64,000 bases of DNA from Ectopseudomonas mendocina (GTDB lineage Bacteria > Pseudomonadota > Gammaproteobacteria > Pseudomonadales > Pseudomonadaceae). The position numbers and the translations under genes were made by a program. Shown here piece after piece: positions 11,819 through 20,985 of the stretch. Where the stretch lies: assembly GCF_016008875.1 (NCBI RefSeq), contig NZ_JADTQG010000011.1:124001-188000 (forward strand). The letters run 5' to 3'. Position 1 is the first letter of the stretch; every line of letters begins with the position of its first letter. The notes beneath the pieces were generated by a model that was not told the origin of the DNA, did not search any database, and worked only from the letters and a program-made list of their open reading frames with translations.

Positions 11819-11824
11819 TATAAT
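11819..11824 (+). promoter_or_regulatory. -10 element for the kdsD-lpt operon
   Basis: A perfect TATAAT lies 32 bases before the kdsD ATG in the mlaF/kdsD divergent gap. The sequence 17 bases upstream (TGAGCG) is a poor -35, so only the -10 is called. Confidence 0.4.
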
Positions 11825-11856
11825 CCCCGTCTTTTTTCGCCCGACAGCTCAGCCCA

Positions 11857-12831
11857 ATGAACCAGACCCGCGACCTGATCGACTCCGCGCAGCGCACCAT
11901 TCGCCTCGAACTCGAAGCGGTGCAGGAGCTGCTGCCCCGTATCGATGCCGATTTCATCAAGGCCTGCGAGCTCATTCTGAACTGCAAGGGACGCGTGGTC
12001 GTGGTCGGCATGGGCAAGTCCGGGCACATCGGCAACAAGATCGCCGCGACCCTGGCCAGCACCGGCACCACGGCATTCTTCGTTCATCCGGCCGAAGCCA
12101 GCCACGGCGACATGGGCATGATCACCAAGGACGACATCGTCCTGGCCCTGTCCAACTCGGGCTCGACCGCCGAGATCGTCACCCTGCTGCCGCTGATCAA
12201 GCGCCTCGGCATCCGCCTGATCAGCATGACCGGCAACCCCGACTCGCCCCTGGCCAAAGCCGCCGAGGTGAATCTCGACGCACGCGTGTCGCAGGAAGCC
12301 TGCCCGCTGAACCTGGCGCCGACCTCCTCGACCACCGCCAGCCTGGTGCTGGGCGATGCCCTGGCCATCGCCCTGCTGGAAGCGCGCGGTTTCACTGCCG
12401 AAGACTTCGCCTTCTCCCATCCGGGTGGAGCCCTTGGCCGTCGCCTGTTGCTCAAGGTGGAAAACGTCATGCACAAGGGCGATGCGCTGCCCTGCGTGCG
12501 CCGTGGCACCAGCCTGCGCGACGCGCTGCTGGAAATGACCCAGAAAGGTCTGGGCATGACCGTGGTACTGGAAGAAGACGGCCGCCTGGCCGGCATCTTC
12601 ACCGATGGCGATCTGCGCCGCACCCTGGACAAGGGCATCGACGTACGCCAGGCGTCGATCGACGAGGTCATGACCCCGCACGGCAAGACTGCCCGCGCCG
12701 AGATGCTCGCCGCCGAAGCCCTGAAGATCATGGAAGACCACAAGATCAACGCGCTGGTGGTGGTCGACGACCAGGACAAGCCGGTCGGCGCCCTCAACAT
12801 GCACGACCTGCTGCGCGCCGGAGTAATGTGA
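11857..12831 (+). CDS. kdsD: D-arabinose-5-phosphate isomerase
   Basis: This 324-residue enzyme interconverts ribulose-5-phosphate and arabinose-5-phosphate, the first step to KDO for lipopolysaccharide. It has an N-terminal SIS sugar-isomerase domain (GMGKSGHIGNKIAATLASTGT, HPAEASHGDMG) and two C-terminal CBS repeats from about residue 205, the usual KdsD layout. It overlaps kdsC (TGATG). It heads an LPS-export operon kdsD-kdsC-lptC-lptA-lptB. Confidence 0.95.
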   Translation: MNQTRDLIDSAQRTIRLELEAVQELLPRIDADFIKACELILNCKGRVVVVGMGKSGHIGNKIAATLASTGTTAFFVHPAEASHGDMGMITKDDIVLALSNSGSTAEIVTLLPLIKRLGIRLISMTGNPDSPLAKAAEVNLDARVSQEACPLNLAPTSSTTASLVLGDALAIALLEARGFTAEDFAFSHPGGALGRRLLLKVENVMHKGDALPCVRRGTSLRDALLEMTQKGLGMTVVLEEDGRLAGIFTDGDLRRTLDKGIDVRQASIDEVMTPHGKTARAEMLAAEALKIMEDHKINALVVVDDQDKPVGALNMHDLLRAGVM

Positions 12832-13352
12832 TGAACGACCTGCTGCAACGCGCCCGCGCCGTCAAACTGGCGATCTTCGACGTCGATGGCGTGCTCACCG
12901 ACGGCCGCCTGTACTTTCTCGAAGACGGCAGCGAGTTCAAGACCTTCAATACGCTCGACGGTCACGGCATCAAGATGCTGATCAATTCGGGCGTGCGCAC
13001 CGCCATCATCAGCGGCCGCAAGACCCCGGTAGTGGAGCGCCGCGCCAACAACCTCGGCATCCAGCACCTGTTCCAGGGCCGCGAGGACAAACTCGTGGTG
13101 CTTGACGGCCTGCTCGCCGAACTCGGCCTAAGCTATGAAGAAGTTGCCTATCTGGGCGACGACCTGCCGGACCTTCCGGTGATTCGCCGTGTCGGATTGG
13201 GCATGGCCGTGGCCAGCGCCGACAGTTTCGTGCGCCAGCATGCCCATGGCGTGACCCAGGCACGTGGCGGTGACGGTGCGGCGCGGGAATTCTGCGAACT
13301 GATCATGCGTGCCCAGGGCACACTGGAAGCGGCCCAGGCCGCCTATCTATAG
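12831..13352 (+). CDS. kdsC: KDO-8-phosphate phosphatase
   Basis: This 173-residue HAD-superfamily phosphatase removes phosphate from KDO-8-P. The nucleophile motif FDVDGVLTDGRL has D17 and D19. A C-terminal GDDLPDLPV motif IV is present, and the cap is minimal, as expected for the tetrameric C0-type KdsC. Start ATG 12831 overlaps the kdsD stop. A GTG three bases earlier is possible but would have no better ribosome site. Confidence 0.94.
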   Translation: MNDLLQRARAVKLAIFDVDGVLTDGRLYFLEDGSEFKTFNTLDGHGIKMLINSGVRTAIISGRKTPVVERRANNLGIQHLFQGREDKLVVLDGLLAELGLSYEEVAYLGDDLPDLPVIRRVGLGMAVASADSFVRQHAHGVTQARGGDGAAREFCELIMRAQGTLEAAQAAYL

Positions 13353-13360
13353 AGAACAGC

Positions 13361-13927
13361 ATGCCGCGTAAACTTCTCAATACTCTGATCTTCGCGCTGA
13401 TCGCAGTGGTGGTGGCCGCTCTCGGCTACTGGAACCTCGCGCCGGACAGCGCCCGCGTAGCCCAGCAGAACGGCGATGACAATGTCATCGACTTCTATGT
13501 GGTCGGCGCACGCACCGTGCAGTTCCAGGATGACGGCAAACTGCACTACCGCATGACCGCGGACAAGCTCGAACACGTCAAGAGTACCGACATCACCCTG
13601 ATCGATACGCCCAAGCTGGACCTCTACCGCGGCACCGAATTGCCCTGGAAAGTGACCAGCCAGCGTGCCGAGGTCTCGCCCGGCGGCGTCGAGGTGGAAC
13701 TGATCGACGACGTGCGCATCGCCCGCACCGATGCCAAGGACCGTCCAACCATCATCACCAGTAGCCGCATGACCGTTATTCCCGACAAGGAATATGCGCA
13801 GACCGAGCAAGCCGTTAGAATCGTCGCGGCCAACGGGGTGACCACGGCACAAGGAATGAAAGCGTACTTGAATGACGGCAGGATGCTCCTGCAGTCCAAC
13901 GTAAGAGGCCAGCATGAGGTTCGTTAA
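13361..13927 (+). CDS. lptC: LPS export protein LptC
   Basis: This 188-residue bitopic protein has one N-terminal membrane helix (about residues 7-26) and a periplasmic beta-jellyroll of the LptC/DUF1239 family (YRMTADKLEHV, WKVTSQRAEVSPGG). It connects the LptB2FG inner-membrane extractor to the LptA bridge. Its 3' end overlaps lptA by 14 bases, so the two are translationally linked. Confidence 0.92.
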   Translation: MPRKLLNTLIFALIAVVVAALGYWNLAPDSARVAQQNGDDNVIDFYVVGARTVQFQDDGKLHYRMTADKLEHVKSTDITLIDTPKLDLYRGTELPWKVTSQRAEVSPGGVEVELIDDVRIARTDAKDRPTIITSSRMTVIPDKEYAQTEQAVRIVAANGVTTAQGMKAYLNDGRMLLQSNVRGQHEVR

Positions 13928-14453
13928 TACCCTCCCCCTGATTCTCAGCCTCAGCGCCGCATTGGGAAGCGCGGCTGCCTGGGCACTGCCATCGGATCGC
14001 GACCAGCCGATCCGCATCCAGGCCGACAGCGCCGAACTGGATGACAAGCAGGGCGTCGCGGTTTATCGCGGCGACGTGATCATCACCCAGGGCACCCTGA
14101 AGATCACCGGCGACACCGTGACCATCACGCAGACCGCCAGTGGCGATATCGACGTCTTCACCTCGGTGGGCAACCTGGCCTATTACGAGCAGAAGCCAGC
14201 CGTGGACAAGGACATCGTCAAAGCCTACGGCAAGACCATCCAGTACTTCGCCAGCAACGAGCGCATCGTACTGATCGATCAGGCAAAGGTGATTCAGGAA
14301 GGCAATACCTTCGAAGGCGAGAAGATCGTCTATGACACCCGCCGCCAGATCGTCAATGCCGGTCGCGCCACGGGCGGCAACGTCAGCACGCCGCGCCCGC
14401 GCATCGACATGGTCATCCAGCCGAAGAACAAACCCGCGGATCAGCAACAGTAA
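13914..14453 (+). CDS. lptA: Periplasmic LPS-transport protein LptA (LptH)
   Basis: This 179-residue protein has a cleavable signal (to AAAWA) and an OstA/LptA beta-jellyroll domain ([26 protein letters not shown]). It polymerises into the periplasmic bridge carrying LPS to LptDE. In P. aeruginosa the equivalent protein is called LptH. The stop and the lptB start overlap (TAATG). Confidence 0.93.
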   Translation: MRFVNTLPLILSLSAALGSAAAWALPSDRDQPIRIQADSAELDDKQGVAVYRGDVIITQGTLKITGDTVTITQTASGDIDVFTSVGNLAYYEQKPAVDKDIVKAYGKTIQYFASNERIVLIDQAKVIQEGNTFEGEKIVYDTRRQIVNAGRATGGNVSTPRPRIDMVIQPKNKPADQQQ

Positions 14454-15178
14454 TGGCCATTCTCAAAGCCCAACACCTGGCGAAAAGCTACAAGAGCCGC
14501 CAGGTCGTGCGTGATGTCAGCCTGAGCATCGAAAGCGGTCAGATCGTCGGCCTGCTCGGCCCCAATGGCGCCGGCAAGACCACCTGCTTCTACATGATCG
14601 TCGGCCTGGTGCGCGCCGATCAGGGCCGCGTGCTGATCGACGACCACGACGTCAGCCACCAGCCCATGCACGGCCGCGCGCGCGCCGGCATCGGCTACCT
14701 GCCGCAGGAAGCCTCGATCTTCCGCAAACTGTCGGTGGCCGACAACATCATGGCCATCCTGGAAACGCGCAAGGATCTGGACCGCGCCGGGCGGCAGGCG
14801 GAACTGGACAGCCTGCTGCAGGAGTTCCATATCCACCACATCGCCGACAGCCTCGGCATGAGCCTGTCCGGCGGCGAGCGACGCCGCGTGGAGATCGCCC
14901 GCGCCCTGGCGACCAATCCCAAGTTCATCCTGCTCGACGAACCCTTCGCCGGTGTCGACCCGATTTCGGTGGGCGACATCAAGCAGATCATCCATCACCT
15001 CAAGACCAAGGGCATCGGCATCCTGATCACCGATCACAACGTGCGCGAGACCCTGGATATCTGCGAAACCGCCTACATCGTCAATGATGGGCAACTGATC
15101 GCCGAAGGTGACGCCGAGACCATCCTCGCCAACCAGACGGTGAAGGAAGTTTATCTGGGCCACGAGTTCCGCCTGTAA
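14453..15178 (+). CDS. lptB: LPS export ABC transporter ATPase LptB
   Basis: This 241-residue ATPase powers LPS extraction. Walker A GPNGAGKT is at 36-43, signature LSGGE at 138-142 and Walker B FILLDE at 158-163, followed by the family-typical [13 protein letters not shown]. It is the last gene of the kds-lpt set. A 176-base gap with a likely rpoN promoter follows. Confidence 0.96.
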   Translation: MAILKAQHLAKSYKSRQVVRDVSLSIESGQIVGLLGPNGAGKTTCFYMIVGLVRADQGRVLIDDHDVSHQPMHGRARAGIGYLPQEASIFRKLSVADNIMAILETRKDLDRAGRQAELDSLLQEFHIHHIADSLGMSLSGGERRRVEIARALATNPKFILLDEPFAGVDPISVGDIKQIIHHLKTKGIGILITDHNVRETLDICETAYIVNDGQLIAEGDAETILANQTVKEVYLGHEFRL

Positions 15179-15280
15179 CAGGCTGCGTGAAAACTACTGC
15201 GCCTTCACACTGCCTGTATGTCGCCGCTATTTCGCTACAGAAATATTGCAACCCCTAGGCAAGAACGAGAAATTCAGGCA

Positions 15281-15286
15281 TATAAT
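15281..15286 (+). promoter_or_regulatory. -10 element upstream of rpoN
   Basis: A perfect TATAAT lies 68 bases before the rpoN start in the lptB-rpoN gap. No convincing -35 is at the right distance. A small GGCGC-TTC-GGCGCC hairpin follows in the putative leader. Confidence 0.3.
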
Positions 15287-15354
15287 TTGCTTCCTGGCGG
15301 CGCTTCGGCGCCCTGATGTGGAAGGCGTAACTCGCCAGTAAATTAAGGTCTGCA

Positions 15355-16848
15355 ATGAAACCATCGCTAGTCCTCAAGATGGGCCAGCAGCTGACGATGA
15401 CCCCGCAGCTGCAACAGGCTATCCGCCTCCTCCAACTGTCGACCCTGGACCTGCAACAGGAAATCCAGGAGGCGCTGGAATCCAATCCCATGCTCGAGCG
15501 CCAGGAAGATGGCGACGACTTCGACAACAGCGACCCGATGGCCGATGGCGCCGAAAGCGCCGCTCCCGCCCCGAGCAAGGAAGAGAGCTACCAGGAGACC
15601 ACCCCGACGGTGGATAACCTGGAGGACGGCGAGTGGGGCGAACGCATCCCCAACGAGTTGCCAGTCGATACCGCCTGGGAAGACATCTACCAGACCAGCG
15701 CCAGCAGCCTGCCCAGCAACGATGATGACGAGTGGGACTTCACCACCCGCACTTCCACCGGCGAGAGCCTGCAGAGCCACCTGCTCTGGCAGCTGAACCT
15801 GGCGCCCATGTCGGACAAGGACCGGCTGATCGCCGCCACCCTGATCGACTGCATCAACAACGATGGCTACCTCGAGGAAACCCTCGAGGAAGTAACCGAA
15901 TCCTTCGACCCAGAGCTGGATATCGAGCTGGACGAAGTGGAAGTGGTGCTGCATCGCATCCAGCAGTTCGAACCGGCCGGTATCGGTGCCCGCGACCTGC
16001 GCGAATGCCTGCTGCTGCAATTGCGCCAGCTGCCTGCCAATACGTCCTGGCTGAACGAAACCCAGCGCGTCGTCAGCGATTATCTCGAGTTGCTCGGCAG
16101 CCGCGATTACGCCCAGCTGATGCGCCGCACCAAGCTCAAGGAAGACGAACTGCGCCAGGTCATCGACCTGATCCAGCGCCTGAATCCGCGCCCGGGCTCG
16201 CAGATCGAATCCAGCGAGCCGGAGTACGTCGTTCCGGACGTGATCGTGCGCAAGCACAACGACCGCTGGCTGGTGGAGCTGAACCAGGAAGCCATGCCGC
16301 GCCTGCGGGTCAACCCGCAGTATGCCGGCTTCGTCAAACGCGCCGACTCCAGCGCCGACAACACCTTCATGCGCAACCAGCTGCAGGAAGCGCGCTGGTT
16401 CATCAAGAGCCTGCAGAGCCGCAACGAGACGCTGATGAAGGTGGCCACGCAGATCGTCGAGCACCAACGCGGCTTTCTCGATTACGGCGACGAGGCGATG
16501 AAGCCTCTGGTGCTGCACGACATCGCCGAAGCGGTCGGCATGCACGAGTCGACCATTTCGCGCGTGACCACGCAGAAATTCATGCACACCCCGCGCGGCA
16601 TTTACGAGCTGAAATATTTCTTCTCCAGCCACGTCAGCACCTCCGAAGGCGGCGAATGCTCGTCCACCGCGATCCGCGCGATCATCAAGAAACTGGTTGC
16701 GGCAGAAAACGCGAAAAAGCCGTTGAGTGACAGCAAGATCGCTGGTTTACTGGAGGCACAAGGCATCCAAGTCGCCCGTCGGACGGTCGCCAAATATCGC
16801 GAGTCCCTCGGTATCGCGCCCTCCAGTGAGCGCAAGCGACTGATGTAG
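15355..16848 (+). CDS. rpoN: RNA polymerase sigma-54 factor
   Basis: This 497-residue sigma-54 directs transcription from -24/-12 promoters together with AAA+ activators. It has the Gln/Leu-rich region I (first ~50 residues, [20 protein letters not shown]), an acidic region II (about 50-120), the core-binding domain, a helix-turn-helix near ~400 and the RpoN box [10 protein letters not shown] at 474-483. AAGG precedes the ATG. It is followed by hpf, ptsN, rapZ and ptsO, the classic rpoN cluster. Confidence 0.97.
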   Translation: MKPSLVLKMGQQLTMTPQLQQAIRLLQLSTLDLQQEIQEALESNPMLERQEDGDDFDNSDPMADGAESAAPAPSKEESYQETTPTVDNLEDGEWGERIPNELPVDTAWEDIYQTSASSLPSNDDDEWDFTTRTSTGESLQSHLLWQLNLAPMSDKDRLIAATLIDCINNDGYLEETLEEVTESFDPELDIELDEVEVVLHRIQQFEPAGIGARDLRECLLLQLRQLPANTSWLNETQRVVSDYLELLGSRDYAQLMRRTKLKEDELRQVIDLIQRLNPRPGSQIESSEPEYVVPDVIVRKHNDRWLVELNQEAMPRLRVNPQYAGFVKRADSSADNTFMRNQLQEARWFIKSLQSRNETLMKVATQIVEHQRGFLDYGDEAMKPLVLHDIAEAVGMHESTISRVTTQKFMHTPRGIYELKYFFSSHVSTSEGGECSSTAIRAIIKKLVAAENAKKPLSDSKIAGLLEAQGIQVARRTVAKYRESLGIAPSSERKRLM

Positions 16849-16947
16849 GCCAGATCGACTGAAGGCTCAGGGTCTTCAGGCCAGAGTGTTCCGGCGGCGG
16901 GTCGAACCAGACCCGTCTCTTACACAAGGCAACAAGGAGAAAGCGGT

Positions 16948-17256
16948 ATGCAAGTCAACATCAGTGGACATCAGCTGGATGTGACCGACGCCCTGCGTGA
17001 CTATATCGGCGAGAAACTGGGCCGACTGGAACGCCACTTCGACAAGATCACCAACGTTCAGGTGACCATGGAGGTCGAGAAACTCAAGCAGAAGATCGAA
17101 GCCACCCTGCATGTCGCCGGCGGCGAAGTCGTCGCCAATGCCGAACATCAGGACATGTACGCTGCCATCGACCTGTTGGCCGACAAACTCGACCGTCAAC
17201 TCATCAAGCACAAGGAAAAGCAGCTCGAGCGCCTGCAAGGCGCCACGGCCCGCTAA
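16948..17256 (+). CDS. hpf: Ribosome hibernation-promoting factor, short form
   Basis: This 102-residue protein of the HPF/YfiA (RaiA) family starts MQVNISGHQLDVTDALRDYI and contains the conserved DKITNVQVTMEVEKLKQK region. It binds the 30S subunit and promotes 100S dimer formation in stationary phase. In Pseudomonas it also supports survival in starvation and biofilm. AAGGAG precedes the ATG. Confidence 0.94.
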   Translation: MQVNISGHQLDVTDALRDYIGEKLGRLERHFDKITNVQVTMEVEKLKQKIEATLHVAGGEVVANAEHQDMYAAIDLLADKLDRQLIKHKEKQLERLQGATAR

Positions 17257-17268
17257 CATTCCCCATCC

Positions 17269-17733
17269 ATGATCCGACTTGAAAACATCCTGACCCCCGG
17301 CCGTTCCCTGGTGAACGTGCCGGGCGGCAGTAAGAAACGCGTGCTCGAACAGATCGCCAACCTGGTTGCCCGCGACCTGCCCGACCTGGATGCCCAGGAC
17401 ATCTTCGAAAGCCTTATCGCCCGCGAGAAGCTCGGCTCCACCGGCTTCGGCAACGGCATTGCCATTCCTCACTGCCGCCTGGCCGGCTGCAGTGCACCGA
17501 TCAGCGCCGTGTTGCACCTCGACACCGCGGTCGACTTCGACGCCATCGACGGCGTGCCGGTCGATCTGCTGTTCGTCCTGCTGGTGCCGGAAGCGGCAAC
17601 CGACGCGCACCTCGAACTGCTGCGCCAGATCGCCAGCATGCTCGATCGCCAGGAAGTACGCGAACGTCTGCGCCAGGCCAACAGCGGCGAAGACCTCTAT
17701 CAGGTCGTGGTGGACATTCAGAACGGTCAATGA
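17269..17733 (+). CDS. ptsN: Nitrogen PTS enzyme IIA
   Basis: This 154-residue EIIA-Ntr carries phosphoryl on H68 ([11 protein letters not shown]). With PtsP and the NPr protein encoded two genes downstream, it forms a regulatory phosphorelay that links nitrogen and carbon status to sigma-54, potassium transport and, in P. putida, PHA and toluene metabolism. It is 11 bases after hpf. Confidence 0.95.
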   Translation: MIRLENILTPGRSLVNVPGGSKKRVLEQIANLVARDLPDLDAQDIFESLIAREKLGSTGFGNGIAIPHCRLAGCSAPISAVLHLDTAVDFDAIDGVPVDLLFVLLVPEAATDAHLELLRQIASMLDRQEVRERLRQANSGEDLYQVVVDIQNGQ

Positions 17734-17734
17734 C

Positions 17735-18592
17735 ATGCGCCTGATCATCGTCAGCGGTCGCTCCGGCTCGGGCAAGAGCACCGCCCTCGATGTACTTGAG
17801 GACAACGGTTTCTATTGCATCGACAACCTGCCGGCCGGCCTACTGCCCGACCTCGCCGAGCGCTTTCTGCCACACAGCGATATGCTGCTGCCGCAGGTGG
17901 CCGTTTCCATCGATGCACGCAACCTGCTGAGCCAGCTCAAGCGCTTCCCGGAGCTGCTCGAAGAAGTGCGCCAGCGCAACATCCGCTGCGACGTGCTCTA
18001 CCTCGACGCCGAAGACGAGACGCTGCTCAAACGTTTCTCGGAAACCCGCAGACGCCACCCGCTGACCAACGACAACCGCTCGCTGGCCGAGGCCATCGCC
18101 TACGAAAGTCAGCTGCTGGCACCGATCACCGATCGCGCCGATCTGAAGATCGATACCACGAGGCTGAACCTCTATCAGCTGCGCGATACGCTCAAGCTGC
18201 GCCTGCTCGGCCAGACGCAGACCGGCACCGCCTTTCTCGTCGAGTCCTTCGGTTTCAAGCGTGGCATGCCGGTCGACGCCGATCTGGTGTTCGATGCACG
18301 CTGCCTGCCCAACCCTTACTGGAAGCCTGAGCTGCGTGACTATTCCGGCCTGGATCAACCCGTGGTCGATTACCTGGCGGAGCAACCGGAGGTCGAGGAG
18401 ATGTATCAGGACATCCTCGCCTACCTGGAAAAATGGCTGCCGCGCTTCGCCGCCAGCAACCGCGCCTACGTCACCATCGCCATTGGTTGCACCGGTGGCC
18501 ATCACCGCTCGGTGTATCTGGCCAACCGCCTGAGCCAGGCACTCAAAGACTCGCTGAAGAACGTCCAGGTGCGCCACCGCGACCTCAGCTAA
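17735..18592 (+). CDS. rapZ: RNase adapter protein RapZ
   Basis: This 285-residue P-loop protein has Walker [10 protein letters not shown] (8-16) and a C-terminal domain ending in the conserved [15 protein letters not shown] motif. In E. coli RapZ binds GlcN6P and guides RNase E to the GlmZ sRNA. In Pseudomonas the role is less studied and may concern UDP-sugar sensing. Start ATG 17735 lies one base after the ptsN stop codon; upstream extensions overlap ptsN out of frame. Confidence 0.94.
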   Translation: MRLIIVSGRSGSGKSTALDVLEDNGFYCIDNLPAGLLPDLAERFLPHSDMLLPQVAVSIDARNLLSQLKRFPELLEEVRQRNIRCDVLYLDAEDETLLKRFSETRRRHPLTNDNRSLAEAIAYESQLLAPITDRADLKIDTTRLNLYQLRDTLKLRLLGQTQTGTAFLVESFGFKRGMPVDADLVFDARCLPNPYWKPELRDYSGLDQPVVDYLAEQPEVEEMYQDILAYLEKWLPRFAASNRAYVTIAIGCTGGHHRSVYLANRLSQALKDSLKNVQVRHRDLS

Positions 18593-18606
18593 GGAGCCAT
18601 GCCGCG

Positions 18607-18879
18607 ATGCCCGCACGTGAAATCACCATCATCAACAAGCTCGGCCTGCACGCCCGCGCCGCGGCGAAATTCGTCGGCGTGGCGAGCACCTACCCCTGCC
18701 AGGTGCGCATCGGCCGTAGCGCCGAAAGCCTGGTGGACGGCAAGAGCATTATGGCAGTGATGATGCTGGCTGCAGGCAAGGGCACCTGTGTGCACCTGCA
18801 TACCGAAGGCGAGCAGGACCAGCAGGCCATGGACGCTCTGGTCGGCCTCATCGAAAACTACTTCGACGAAGGCGAATGA
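18607..18879 (+). CDS. ptsO: Nitrogen PTS phosphocarrier NPr
   Basis: This 90-residue HPr-like protein has the phosphorylated histidine H15 in NKLGLHARAAAKF and the DGKSIMAVMMLAAGKG segment. It passes phosphate from PtsP to PtsN. AAGGAG lies 10 bases before the ATG. A nearer ATG at 18599 is out of frame. It closes the rpoN cluster and converges on the ZIP gene 17 bases later. Confidence 0.95.
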   Translation: MPAREITIINKLGLHARAAAKFVGVASTYPCQVRIGRSAESLVDGKSIMAVMMLAAGKGTCVHLHTEGEQDQQAMDALVGLIENYFDEGE

Positions 18880-18896
18880 GGCGCACCGAGACCGCC

Positions 18897-19790
18897 TCAA
18901 GCCAGCGCCGTATCCATCACCATCATCACGCAGAAGCCCGCCGTCAGCGCCAGGCTGGCATCGCCACGGTGTCCGTTGCCGTGCGACTCGGGGATGATTT
19001 CGTGAATGACCGCGAACAGCATGGCGCCAGCGGCAAGCGCCAACCCCCAGGGCAACAGCACCTGCGAGACACTGACCAGCCATGCGCAGAGTACCGCGAA
19101 CAGCGGTTCGACCAATCCGGACGCGGCACCGATCAGTACCGCCTTGCCGCGACTCACTCCCGCACTGGCCAGCACCAAAGCGACGATTAGCCCCTCGGGG
19201 ACGTTCTGCAGGGCAATGCCGATCGCCAGGCCACCGGCGCCAGCCAGTCCGGCTCCCGCAGCGACTCCAACAGCCATTCCTTCCGGCACGTTGTGCAACA
19301 TGATGGCAATCACGAACAGCAGCGCGCCCGGTCCCGGCCCCGCCTGTGGATCCGACAGGTAACGCCGCTCCTCGAGCAGCTTACCCAGGCCCAGCAGTGC
19401 TGCGGCGCCCAGCAGCAGGCCGATGCTGGCCATGACGCCCGCCCCCCAAGGCGTAAATCCCTGCTCCGCCGCCACGTCCAATGCCGGGGTGAGTAGGGAG
19501 AACACTGTCGCCGCCAGCATGACGCCGCCGCCGAAACCGAGCAGGCTGTCGCGCCAGCGCTGCGACAGCTCGCCCATGAACAGCACCGGCAAGGCGCCCA
19601 GCGCTGTCCCCGTTGCACACAGCAGGCCAGCCTGCATCGCTCGCATGAGTTGCGGCTGCACGCTCTGGTCGATGAGCGCGGCCGACTGAACGAAGAGCAA
19701 CAACCCGCCGCAAAACAGGATGGCGCCGCCGAGCAAATAACGCAGAACTCGGCCATTGAGGCTGGGAAGGGAAGTCAGGGGGGCTCGCAT
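18897..19790 (-). CDS. ZIP-family divalent metal transporter
   Basis: This is a 297-residue membrane protein with about eight hydrophobic segments. The ZIP family signature is MLHNVPEGMAVGVAAGAGLAG, and a second HEIIPESHGNGH motif occurs near the C-terminus. Both carry the metal-binding His/Glu of the transport site. It is the last gene of the fagA-fumC-orfX-sodA operon, so manganese, iron or zinc import supporting Mn-SOD is plausible; the substrate is inference. ATG 19790 is chosen. A TTG at 19814 overlapping the sodA stop would add eight residues. Confidence 0.88.
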   Translation of the reverse strand: MRAPLTSLPSLNGRVLRYLLGGAILFCGGLLLFVQSAALIDQSVQPQLMRAMQAGLLCATGTALGALPVLFMGELSQRWRDSLLGFGGGVMLAATVFSLLTPALDVAAEQGFTPWGAGVMASIGLLLGAAALLGLGKLLEERRYLSDPQAGPGPGALLFVIAIMLHNVPEGMAVGVAAGAGLAGAGGLAIGIALQNVPEGLIVALVLASAGVSRGKAVLIGAASGLVEPLFAVLCAWLVSVSQVLLPWGLALAAGAMLFAVIHEIIPESHGNGHRGDASLALTAGFCVMMVMDTALA

Positions 19791-19810
19791 CACCTGGGAT
19801 ATCCGTACAT

Positions 19811-20422
19811 TCAACTCAGGGCCTGCCGGTATCGACGCGCCACTTCACGCCAGTCGATGACGTTGTAGAAGGCCCCGATGTACTCCGGCCGGCGATTTTG
19901 ATAACGCAGGTAGTAAGCGTGCTCCCACACATCCAGCCCGAGGATCGGAGTGTTGCCATGCATCAACGGGCTGTCCTGGTTGGCGCTGCTTTCTACCACG
20001 AGTTTTTTCTCCGACGTCACGCTGAGCCATGCCCAGCCACTGCCAAACCGGCTCAGAGCGGCCTTGGTAAAGGCGTCCTGGAACGCCGCGAAGCCGCCCA
20101 GCTCGGCATCGATCGCTGCCGCCAGCTCACCGTCGGGCTTACCCCCACCAGAAGGCGACATGACCGTCCAGAACAGTGTGTGGTTGGCATGTCCCCCACC
20201 CTGGTTGATCAAGGCGGCGTGCAGGTTCTGCGGTAATTCCTTCCAGCGGCTCAGCAGCTCTTCCACCGGCTCTTGTGCATAGGACGTCCCTTCCAGGGCC
20301 GCGTTCAGATTGTTGATGTAGGTCTGGTGGTGTTTGACGTGATGAATTTCCATGGTCTGCGCATCGATATGCGGTTCCAGGGCATCGTAAGCGTAAGGCA
20401 GTGCGGGCAGGCTATAGGGCAT
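19811..20422 (-). CDS. sodA: Superoxide dismutase, manganese type
   Basis: This 203-residue enzyme dismutates superoxide in the cytoplasm. Metal ligands are H27, H81, D164 and H168 (GHANHTLFW and DVWEHAYY motifs). The [10 protein letters not shown] sequence around the second ligand is the manganese-type pattern rather than the iron type. It is known as sodM/sodA in P. aeruginosa, induced on iron starvation within the fagA-fumC operon. The same operon order here supports Fur control. Confidence 0.95.
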   Translation of the reverse strand: MPYSLPALPYAYDALEPHIDAQTMEIHHVKHHQTYINNLNAALEGTSYAQEPVEELLSRWKELPQNLHAALINQGGGHANHTLFWTVMSPSGGGKPDGELAAAIDAELGGFAAFQDAFTKAALSRFGSGWAWLSVTSEKKLVVESSANQDSPLMHGNTPILGLDVWEHAYYLRYQNRRPEYIGAFYNVIDWREVARRYRQALS

Positions 20423-20434
20423 GGACGATCTCCT

Positions 20435-20887
20435 TCAGTGATAGTGGCGGCCTTGGCTGGCCGGATTGACCGACTGGCGCTGCCAGGCATGGCGCTGCGA
20501 AGCGCCCAGCAAACGATCGGTGCGAGGGAAGGCGCCGTGCTCGCCGATGAACCGCAACAGCTCGACGTAGGTGCGGCGGCTGTGGTGCAGGGCGACTTCG
20601 CGCAGAGCCTGCGGCTGCTGGCTGTCGACCAGGGTCTGCAACAGGCGCTCATGACTGGCGCAGAGGTTTTCCGCAGCCTCCTCCGGCTGTCCCAGCGCCA
20701 AATGCAGATCGGCCAGGTTGTGATGGGAAATTACGAAGGCTGCCACCGCCATGTTGTGATCAGGCCAGCGCCCGAACATCACCTGAGCCTCGGCCAATGC
20801 CTGCAGATAGAGTTCGCGGGCCGTGACCCAATCGCCTTCGGCGAAACAGCGGTTGCCGGTTTCGATGATGGTTTTCCAGTGCTCCAT
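20435..20887 (-). CDS. TPR-like conserved protein of the fumC-sodA operon (orfX)
   Basis: This 150-residue cytoplasmic protein of unknown function has an alpha-helical, TPR-like N-terminal part (WVTARELYLQALAEAQVMFG, then a second helical pair with LADLHLALGQPEEAAENL). This gene has a fixed place between fumC and sodA in Pseudomonas and is usually called orfX. AGGAGG precedes ATG 20887. Twelve bases separate its stop from sodA. A scaffold role is possible, but nothing in the sequence states it. Confidence 0.8.
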   Translation of the reverse strand: MEHWKTIIETGNRCFAEGDWVTARELYLQALAEAQVMFGRWPDHNMAVAAFVISHHNLADLHLALGQPEEAAENLCASHERLLQTLVDSQQPQALREVALHHSRRTYVELLRFIGEHGAFPRTDRLLGASQRHAWQRQSVNPASQGRHYH

Positions 20888-20985
20888 GACAGACCTCCTG
20901 GTAAGAACCCGTCCACGACTTACCGGCACGGCTGCACGCTGTCTGGCCGAGCGGGTACGTGAGCAGTTTCCGGGACGAAAGCGAC

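Noticed and set aside
12084..13067. Minus-strand frames opposite kdsD/kdsC
   Set aside because: No family motif; the kds genes overlap by coupling and have complete motifs.
15179..15300. CAGGCTGCGTGAAAACTACTGC segment after lptB as a second MITE copy
   Set aside because: It resembles the start of other Pseudomonas repeats but does not match the 18-base ends at 27242 or 60027.
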